Assembly (NCBI GenBank): GCA_947649875.1
Contig: CANSTH010000002.1
Coordinates: forward strand, 1 to 54,950
Source of the DNA: an uncultured Parvibacter sp.
GTDB taxonomy: Bacteria > Actinomycetota > Coriobacteriia > Coriobacteriales > Eggerthellaceae
DNA: 54,950 nt
Direction of reading: 5' to 3'
Made by a program: the position numbers and the translations under genes. The notes beneath the pieces were generated by a model. It saw nothing but the letters and a program-made list of their open reading frames with translations. It did no database searches and was not told the origin of the DNA. Below, one piece after another: positions 50,080 through 54,950 of this stretch (position 1 is its first letter; every line of letters starts with the position of its first letter).

Positions 50080-50634
50080 TTACTTAATCAGCATCGAGGT
50101 GGCTACTTGTTTGGCGGTCTTTTCGCCCTCCAGGTACTCCAGCACGGTGAGGCCGAAGGGGATGGCGGTGCCGGGGCCGGTGGCGGTGATAAGGTTGTCA
50201 TCCACCTCAACGTCCTTACCCGGTTGGTAGACGCCCTTGGGCCAGTCTTCTTCGCAACCGGGGTAGCACACCGCTTTGCGACCGCCCAACAGCCCCATGT
50301 TGCCCAGCACCATCGGGCCAGCGCAGATAGCGGCAATGGGCTCATTGGCTTCCATGCGACGGGCGATCTCGGTAGTAGCCGCCTGGCTGAGGCCGATGTT
50401 CTGCACCCCCAGGGAACCGCCGGGGATCATCAGCAAATCGGAATTGGAGAGGTCTATGGTGGAGATGGACACATCGGCCATCATGGTGATGGTTTGGGCG
50501 CTGGTAACTGGCAGGCTGTCTTTCAGCGACACCAGGATCACATCTACACCACCACGACGCAAGATGTCCACCGGCGCCACCACTTCAAGCGGCTCGAATC
50601 CATCCGCCAACAAAACCGCAACTGTCTTGGCCAT
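50080..50634 (-). CDS. DJ-1/PfpI-family protein
   Basis: 184 residues, the standard DJ-1/YajL length. N-terminal TVAVLLADGFEPLEVVAPVDIL contains the conserved Glu near the active site. The nucleophile-elbow Cys is in AAICAGPMVLG. DLLMIPGGSLG is the family glycine loop. Members act as deglycases, chaperones or redox sensors; the exact role cannot be assigned. ATG 50634 gives the family start; the ORF-track call adds 23 residues without support. Confidence 0.94.
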   Translation of the reverse strand: MAKTVAVLLADGFEPLEVVAPVDILRRGGVDVILVSLKDSLPVTSAQTITMMADVSISTIDLSNSDLLMIPGGSLGVQNIGLSQAATTEIARRMEANEPIAAICAGPMVLGNMGLLGGRKAVCYPGCEEDWPKGVYQPGKDVEVDDNLITATGPGTAIPFGLTVLEYLEGEKTAKQVATSMLIK

Positions 50635-50773
50635 TTTTCGCGCTTCCTTTCGCCAGAAACAATGTCCTTTCGATTGTAGGCACGCGCACACTGCTCCCGC
50701 CAAAAAGCCATAGTCCCGTTACCCTTGCCCATAACTCACCCTGCGGATACCCTGCAAGCAGAATATAATCTCT

Positions 50774-50836
50774 ATGGAGAATGAAGCAGTACGCAAACGC
50801 CGCTTCGAAGCCATAGAAGTATACTTATCAGCGTAA
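50774..50836 (+). CDS. possible 20-residue leader peptide or gene remnant
   Basis: ATG 50774 to TAA 50836 encodes MENEAVRKRRFEAIEVYLSA. It lies 4 nt after a TATAAT box (50764-50769) and before the DUF5674-like gene. There is no ribosome binding site, so it may be a remnant or non-coding. Confidence 0.25.
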   Translation: MENEAVRKRRFEAIEVYLSA

Positions 50837-50869
50837 GGACTCCGCACAATCCGCCAAGGAGAATGCACC

Positions 50870-51238
50870 ATGAATAACGTTGAAACCGAAGTCGGAAAGC
50901 TGGGCATCATCCTCACCGACAATGTCGATATAGACTGGCTTAGAAGCCTCACTCCTCGACACTTTGAAGACTACGTAAAATTTGTCGTCAACCCAAACAC
51001 CAACCAAGTGTGCGTAGGCATGCAAGTACATCGCAACTGCTCGCAGCAGATGGGACCCGAAGATGCCCTGTTGGGAGGCAATATTTTCTTCGAGGACGGC
51101 CATATAGAGTACGAGTCAACGCTAAACGTTAAACGCAATCTCGCTGCTGGACAATGGGGAGAAACACCCCGCATAATCACCGATGCGGATTTAATACAGC
51201 AAGTAGATAATGTTCTAAAGGCTTGGGTGATACTGTGA
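50870..51238 (+). CDS. DUF5674-like protein
   Basis: 122 residues. The segment from FEDYVKFVVNPNTNQVCVG through DALLGGNIFFEDGHIEYESTLNVKR to DLIQQVDNVL follows the DUF5674 pattern as I know it (short beta meander with a conserved Gly-Gly-Asn and an acidic Ile-Glu-Tyr). Ribosome binding site AAGGAG precedes ATG. Its stop overlaps the next start (GTGA), so the two form one unit. In many genomes DUF5674 proteins sit in small two-gene cassettes; function is unknown. AT-richer than most neighbours. Confidence 0.75.
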   Translation: MNNVETEVGKLGIILTDNVDIDWLRSLTPRHFEDYVKFVVNPNTNQVCVGMQVHRNCSQQMGPEDALLGGNIFFEDGHIEYESTLNVKRNLAAGQWGETPRIITDADLIQQVDNVLKAWVIL

Positions 51239-51609
51239 CTTTAGATGAATTTCTTTCGCATCCAGTTGCCAACAACTGCAGCGACGAAGAGCTGGCTTTG
51301 TGGGCATCCCGTTCTTTCAAAGAGCAAATGCAGGACATTTACGGAGAAGCAGCTCGGCTGATTAAATATCATCGCGAAAGCAAAGAGAAAGTCGCAAAAC
51401 AGTGGGAAGTTTTCGACCTGTTTTGCTCGATGACCTACCTTGCTCCTACCACCACCAAAGGAGAACGCGAGACGCTAAAACTGGCTCAATGGGAGCTTTA
51501 CGATTACGTTTTTGGCAAAAACGATTTCCGAAATAGCAGCGAGAGCGTTATGCGCTGGTTCAATCAGTGGATATTCGACATAAACTATGCAGCCATCTCT
51601 GAGGGATAG
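51235..51609 (+). CDS. hypothetical protein paired with the DUF5674-like gene
   Basis: 124 residues, helical, no membrane segment, rich in Trp and Tyr (LAQWELYDYVFGKND ... RWFNQWIFDINYA). GTG 51235 is the start, overlapping the upstream stop by 4 nt. I recognise no family. Translational coupling suggests a two-protein cassette, perhaps toxin-antitoxin-like, but no nuclease or RHH/HTH motif is visible. Located beside a duplicated tRNA 3' end, so it may be acquired. Confidence 0.7.
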   Translation: MTLDEFLSHPVANNCSDEELALWASRSFKEQMQDIYGEAARLIKYHRESKEKVAKQWEVFDLFCSMTYLAPTTTKGERETLKLAQWELYDYVFGKNDFRNSSESVMRWFNQWIFDINYAAISEG

Positions 51610-51611
51610 AG

Positions 51612-51715
51612 CTGTTTCGCCTTCGCAGGGTCCAAGTCCCTGGGAGGTTCCCTGGACAAGAAAAGGGCCCCATTGCTGGGGCCCTTCGAGTTAGTGGTGG
51701 TCGGAGGGGGACTTG
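51612..51715. repeat. direct repeat of the tRNA-Phe 3' end and terminator (distal copy)
   Basis: 104 nt identical to 51788-51891 except one base, offset 176. It includes the last 24 or so nucleotides of the tRNA sense strand (T-arm side and CCA), its terminator (51661-51684) and flanking DNA. It looks like an attachment-site or slippage duplication. Confidence 0.92.
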
Positions 51716-51787
51716 GCGCGTTCGCTGCGCGAACCCGCTGTGCTGCGCTCCGCTGCCGCGGTGCTCGCACCGAAACAGTCCACTGGA

Positions 51788-51891
51788 CTGTTTCGCCTTC
51801 GCAGGGTCCAAGTCCCTGGGAGGTTCCCTGGACACGAAAAGGGCCCCATTGCTGGGGCCCTTCGAGTTAGTGGTGGTCGGAGGGGGACTTG
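51788..51891. repeat. direct repeat of the tRNA-Phe 3' end and terminator (proximal copy)
   Basis: Native copy that overlaps the intact tRNA at 51871-51891. Between the copies lies a 72-nt GC-rich spacer ending in the palindrome AAACAGTCCA-c-TGGACTGTTT, which crosses into this copy. Confidence 0.92.
51837..51860 (-). terminator. intrinsic terminator of tRNA-Phe
   Basis: GGGCCCC-agcaat-GGGGCCC followed by TTTT on the minus strand, 10 nt after the tRNA. An identical copy is at 51661-51684. Confidence 0.9.
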
Positions 51892-51946
51892 AACCCTCGG
51901 CACGCGGATTTTCAGTCCGCTGCTCTACCAACTGAGCTACCCGACC
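51871..51946 (-). tRNA. tRNA-Phe (anticodon GAA)
   Basis: 76 nt with encoded CCA. The acceptor stem GGTCGGG pairs with TCCGACC (one G-T). The D-arm is AGCTCAGTTGGTAGAGC, the anticodon loop CTGAAAA, and the T-arm contains GGTTCAAGTCC. All four stems fold. On the minus strand, upstream of its own terminator. The 3' end is duplicated downstream. Confidence 0.97.
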
Positions 51947-52203
51947 GGATGCGGTAAACGCAAGCGTATATTTTACGGAACCAGCATCTTCTTGGCAAGG
52001 GGGTATTTTCGGAAGCGGCGGCTATTCCCTGAACTGTTGCAACGGTTGCATGCATGCAAATCGCTTGCAACTCAGCAAGTCATCTTCATCTGCGGCTCAC
52101 ATACGCAATAGCCCGAAAAGGGCTGAGCGGCTTTTCCCATTCGCACAACCGCGAGGGATCCGACCCCCTCCCACACAAAACGCACGCATACCATAGGGCC
52201 GCC

Positions 52204-53082
52204 TTAGATCGACCTCATCCCCGCGCGCCACGTGCGCAGCTGCTCTTCGTCCAAGTGCTCCAGCCCCCAATCGAGGGCGGCCAGCAAATCTTCTCGCTGG
52301 TCCGGCACATAGCCATTCACCCGAACGGCGTTGCCGATGTGGTTGCCCAGTATGAACGTCTCGGTGTCCAGCTTCTCCACGAAGCGCCGCAGCTCGGCCA
52401 CATTCTCCAGCTCGTCGGCCGGCTGAAAGCGCCCCGATTGGATATCGCCCCACAGCTTGGTACCCGGAAAGGCGGTCATCGTGTGGATCATGATGTACTC
52501 GGGCCTGAGCTTGCTGTAGAGAGCGGCTGTTTTATCAGCCGATACCGCACCCTTCCCCTTCCCGCCCATTCCCAACAGAAAGAACAGGCTGTAGGCCAAG
52601 CCCGCCTTCTCCAATCGCAGGCACTCGCGTTCAATGTCGGCGGCCGTAAACCCCTTGTCCTGCATTACCAACGCGGGATCGTATCCGCTCTCGCTGCCGA
52701 TGGAGACGTTTTCCAGCCCCAGCTCGGCCAGCTGAGCAAGCTGCGAATCGCTTTTGCGCGCAACATCGGTTATGCGGGCGAAGCACCCGACGCTGGGTTT
52801 GGAGGGCATGGACTCGCGAAGCTGCTCCAAGGTGAAGACCAAGTTCTCTTGCGGAAGGCAGAGGGCATTGCCGCCAGTGAGGAAAATACGCTGCGCCATG
52901 GGGACGTAAGCGGCTATCTCCTTTATATCGCCCGCGATGTCCTCGAGGTCAGACGCCTCGAAGGGCTGCTTGTACATATCGCAGAAGCGGCAGCGATTAT
53001 GAGAGCACCCCTTTGCCACCTGCAAAGGAATCATATCGCCTTCGAAGAGCGGGCGCCAAAAAGCGCCATCGTCATAGTGCAT
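52204..53082 (-). CDS. radical SAM protein
   Basis: 292 residues. The Fe-S motif is GCSHNRCRFCDMYK, with Cys spaced C-x4-C-x2-C. This differs from the canonical C-x3-C-x2-C but resembles the GCPxNRCxFCxMY group. SAM-binding elements follow: FLTGGNALCLP (GGD-like) and GLENVSIGSESG. The C-terminal third is helical (LRRFVEKLDTETFILGNHIGNAVRVNGY). Reaction unknown; related proteins are annotated as coproporphyrinogen-oxidase-like. ATG after AAAAGGAG. The hairpin at 53108-53138 precedes it. Single gene. Confidence 0.9.
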   Translation of the reverse strand: MHYDDGAFWRPLFEGDMIPLQVAKGCSHNRCRFCDMYKQPFEASDLEDIAGDIKEIAAYVPMAQRIFLTGGNALCLPQENLVFTLEQLRESMPSKPSVGCFARITDVARKSDSQLAQLAELGLENVSIGSESGYDPALVMQDKGFTAADIERECLRLEKAGLAYSLFFLLGMGGKGKGAVSADKTAALYSKLRPEYIMIHTMTAFPGTKLWGDIQSGRFQPADELENVAELRRFVEKLDTETFILGNHIGNAVRVNGYVPDQREDLLAALDWGLEHLDEEQLRTWRAGMRSI

Positions 53083-53107
53083 GGCACGAGTCTCCTTTTA
53101 TAAGAAA

Positions 53108-53138
53108 GCCCCGCCCTACAAGAGGGCGAGGGCGGGGC
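53108..53138 (-). promoter_or_regulatory. GC-rich hairpin in the leader of the radical SAM gene
   Basis: GCCCCGCCCT / AGGGCGGGGC (10-bp stem) followed on the minus strand by CTTTCTTAT, 26 nt before the start codon. It is terminator-like, so it could act as an attenuator, or end an upstream transcript. Nearby CACGGG...CCCGTG (about 53152-53178) is a second dyad. Confidence 0.5.
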
Positions 53139-53255
53139 CACGAGAGGGATTCCACGGGTAATTGTATTAACCCCCGTGAAGAATGAAAGTAGTTAACAAA
53201 AACTTGTGCTGCTCATCTTTTCTTTAGCTACTTTACGGGGCTGGCCTGCAAGCTA

Positions 53256-53269
53256 AACTATTTGTAGTT
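53256..53269 (+). promoter_or_regulatory. candidate HxlR operator
   Basis: AACTA-tttg-TAGTT is a perfect dyad 30 nt before the HxlR start, beside CATAAT (53275-53280), a possible -10. A related GTAGTTAAC word occurs at about 53189. Confidence 0.4.
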
Positions 53270-53299
53270 GCTAACATAATTTGAGTGAGCGGAGCAAAC

Positions 53300-53677
53300 A
53301 TGGCCTATAAGCGCAAACTGGAGAAAGATATCCGCTGCCCTTTGGAATATGGGATGGACCTTATCGGCGGCCGCTGGAAATCGCGCATCATATGCGTTCT
53401 TGCCGATGGCCCCTTGCGCTATTCGCAGCTGCGCGAAGAGCTGGTGGACATAACCGACACCGCGCTGGCCGCAGCCTTGAGGGAGATGCAGGCCAGCAAA
53501 TTGGTGAGCCGCCAGCAGTATGAGGCAATTCCCCCGCACGTCGAATACGAGCTCACGGAAAAAGGCGCTTCCGTGGTGCCGTTGTTGCAGGCAATTTGCA
53601 CGTGGTCGGGCATGTACTATCGCAATGTTGAAGAAAGCGCCCTTCACAAATGCCAAAAGTGCGATTTTCACGGTTAG
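53300..53677 (+). CDS. HxlR-family winged-helix transcriptional regulator
   Basis: 125 residues. HxlR/DUF24 hallmarks: CPLEYGMDLIGGRWKSRIICVLADGPLRYSQLREELVDITDTALAAALREM and a tail YELTEKGASVVPLLQAI. The N-terminal Cys in RCPLEY is often redox- or aldehyde-sensing in this family; a CQKC pair ends the protein and could bind metal. ATG 53300 follows CGGAG. Divergent from the radical SAM gene, which it may control. Confidence 0.94.
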   Translation: MAYKRKLEKDIRCPLEYGMDLIGGRWKSRIICVLADGPLRYSQLREELVDITDTALAAALREMQASKLVSRQQYEAIPPHVEYELTEKGASVVPLLQAICTWSGMYYRNVEESALHKCQKCDFHG

Positions 53678-53720
53678 GGTAATTGGCGGGCACAGCCCCC
53701 GCCACGGGAAGCGCCGCTCC

Positions 53721-54950
53721 CTAGGCATCGGCGCCGTCCGGCTGTTCTGCGTGCTGGCGCATGAAGTCGAGAATCTCCTGTCGAGAATGGAGGTTCGTCT
53801 TGGCATAGATGCGGGTGATATGGGTGTGAACCGTAGTTGGCGAAACGTAGAGCTCTTCCGCCACCCTCTTTTGCGTGTAGCCCAGGGCGTAGAGGGCAAG
53901 CACGTCCACTTCCCTCTCGGACAGCAGGAATAGCTCGCCCATATTCGCTGCTCGTTCGCGCATGGCCCGCAGGTGGAAATCCCCTTTTTCCTCCTGAACG
54001 TCCAAACCAAGCAAGCGCTCGAAGGCTGTGGCTTTTTCGAAGCGCTCTGCACCTGCATCCTCTTCGTTAAGCAAGCCTGCCATAGCAGCAGCTTCGGAAG
54101 CGCCCCCGGGGGCAACACCCAGGGGAAGGACATCCATCGCGCTCATCTCAGGCAAATCAATGCTTCCACCGTTCGGAGCAGCCGGACGCAGCGGAATATC
54201 ATGCCCCTGCGAACACGCCGAAAACGCACCCGAGCGAAGGGTTGAAGCCGAGGCAAACGCACCCGCCCGAGAAGACGAAGCCGAGGCGATCGCGCCCACA
54301 CGCCCCCGCATCGCAGAAGAAGAGATACTTTCGTGCTCGGCAAATCGCGCCACATCTATTAGCTTCACCAAAATGATCTGGGTTGACACCAGCAAAAACA
54401 AGCTTATCAGAGCGCCGGTAAAATGGTTGTTCCCGCCTATGGGCAACACCGCCAACAGCAGACGCCCAAGATCGTGGGAGCCAAGCCACATAAGCCAGGT
54501 CACGTTCACGTAGTAGAACAGCTGACGCCATCCGTAGTCCATAAGCGCAATCATCAGATGCCACACCATTCCGGTCATGGCAACGTCCAGCAAGCGAGCA
54601 GCCACCGTCCCTGGTTCCAGATTTCCGGGGAAGGCGTTGTAAAGCACAAGGGCGATAGCCGCCAGAAGCTCCATGACAATCCAGACGCCAATCATCATCA
54701 TTCGCCGGTCGTCGCGAATGGCGGCTCCGATAACGACGAGGCACAGGGCTGCCGTAAGCGCAAGCAGCAACACTTCTGCGGCGGTTCCGAGGGTTTTCGG
54801 CTCGTCATTGGGAAATCCGCACAGAAAGCCAGCAACCAGCGAGATGGCCATGAGCCCGATGGCACACGCCACAAGAAAGCGCTTGTTCGCTCTGCCAGAA
54901 CGCAGAAAGGCAAAGTAGTCGTCGGCCGTGCTGGCACTATCGGGTCCCAA
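53721..54950 (-). CDS. multi-pass membrane regulator with C-terminal LuxR HTH, 5' end outside the window
   Basis: 409 residues visible; the frame is open to the window edge, so the N-terminus is missing. About six membrane helices remain (RFLVACAIGLMAISLVAGFLC onward). A 140-residue linker with degenerate repeats (VGAIASASSSRAGAFASASTLRSGAFSACS) leads to a LuxR/GerE HTH (LSEREVDVLALYALGYTQKRVAEELYVSPTTVHTHITRIYAKTNLHSRQ). Same family plan as the 7870 and 42751 regulators. Its target operon is probably upstream, outside the window. Confidence 0.9.
   Translation of the reverse strand: MGPDSASTADDYFAFLRSGRANKRFLVACAIGLMAISLVAGFLCGFPNDEPKTLGTAAEVLLLALTAALCLVVIGAAIRDDRRMMMIGVWIVMELLAAIALVLYNAFPGNLEPGTVAARLLDVAMTGMVWHLMIALMDYGWRQLFYYVNVTWLMWLGSHDLGRLLLAVLPIGGNNHFTGALISLFLLVSTQIILVKLIDVARFAEHESISSSAMRGRVGAIASASSSRAGAFASASTLRSGAFSACSQGHDIPLRPAAPNGGSIDLPEMSAMDVLPLGVAPGGASEAAAMAGLLNEEDAGAERFEKATAFERLLGLDVQEEKGDFHLRAMRERAANMGELFLLSEREVDVLALYALGYTQKRVAEELYVSPTTVHTHITRIYAKTNLHSRQEILDFMRQHAEQPDGADA

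Noticed and set aside
51560-51931. minus-strand ORF covering the tRNA and both repeat copies
   Set aside because: It translates tRNA-Phe, its terminator and the duplication; a typical spurious call near tRNA genes.

Overview
The window looks like a chromosomal segment of a GC-rich, anaerobic member of the Coriobacteriia, most likely Eggerthellaceae (Eggerthella/Gordonibacter/Adlercreutzia/Slackia type). The reasons are large Tat-exported molybdopterin oxidoreductases with TorD chaperones, three multi-pass membrane proteins ending in LuxR helix-turn-helix domains, an NRAMP-like transporter of the magnesium subgroup, and many small intergenic palindromic repeats. The assignment comes from gene content only; no database search was run.

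Layout. 0-3.5 kb: an XRE regulator fused to a membrane-anchored DUF4097-like domain, an orphan protein with a nuclease-like core, and a repeat-rich gap. 3.5-11.5 kb: molybdoenzyme locus 1, with a two-subunit enzyme (minus strand) resembling the catechol-dehydroxylase group, a divergent LuxR membrane regulator, an undescribed accessory protein and a TorD chaperone. 12-14 kb: sigma factor plus a membrane-anchored anti-sigma-like partner. 14-22 kb: purC, purB, a two-component system, a Tat-type envelope protein and a membrane protein. 21.7-22.6 kb: RelB/PIN toxin-antitoxin module 1. 22.8-34.2 kb: a cell-wall hydrolase followed by an ion-homeostasis block (two TrkA-type RCK proteins, CorC-like CBS protein, NRAMP-related transporter next to an MgtE-like sensor protein, a sodium/solute symporter, an NhaC antiporter). 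Between the last two lies a possible small Cys/His/Met repeat protein.

34.4-44.2 kb: molybdoenzyme locus 2, a seven-gene minus-strand operon (TorD, accessory protein, catalytic subunit, Fe-S subunit, DmsC-like anchor, NapG-like and NapH-like proteins), with a divergent LuxR regulator at one end and an Rrf2 regulator at the other. 44.4-46.5 kb: RelB/PIN module 2, inserted at the 3' end of an endonuclease/exonuclease/phosphatase gene and flanked by a 66-bp direct repeat of that gene end. 46.7-54.95 kb: phenylacetate-CoA ligase, SEC-C protein, a 200-bp near-palindrome, DJ-1/PfpI protein, a DUF5674-like gene pair, tRNA-Phe with a duplicated 3' end, a radical SAM protein, an HxlR regulator and a partial LuxR membrane regulator.

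How it fits together: both molybdoenzyme loci share one plan. A divergent membrane LuxR protein probably senses a substrate, the TorD protein and the two-winged-helix-like accessory protein probably serve enzyme maturation or control, and the enzyme respires an organic acceptor. Locus 1 lacks a membrane anchor, whereas locus 2 carries two candidate quinol-oxidising modules. The best leads for something undescribed are the accessory family shared by both loci, the NRAMP/MgtE-like pair, and the repeat protein at 32.1-32.4 kb.
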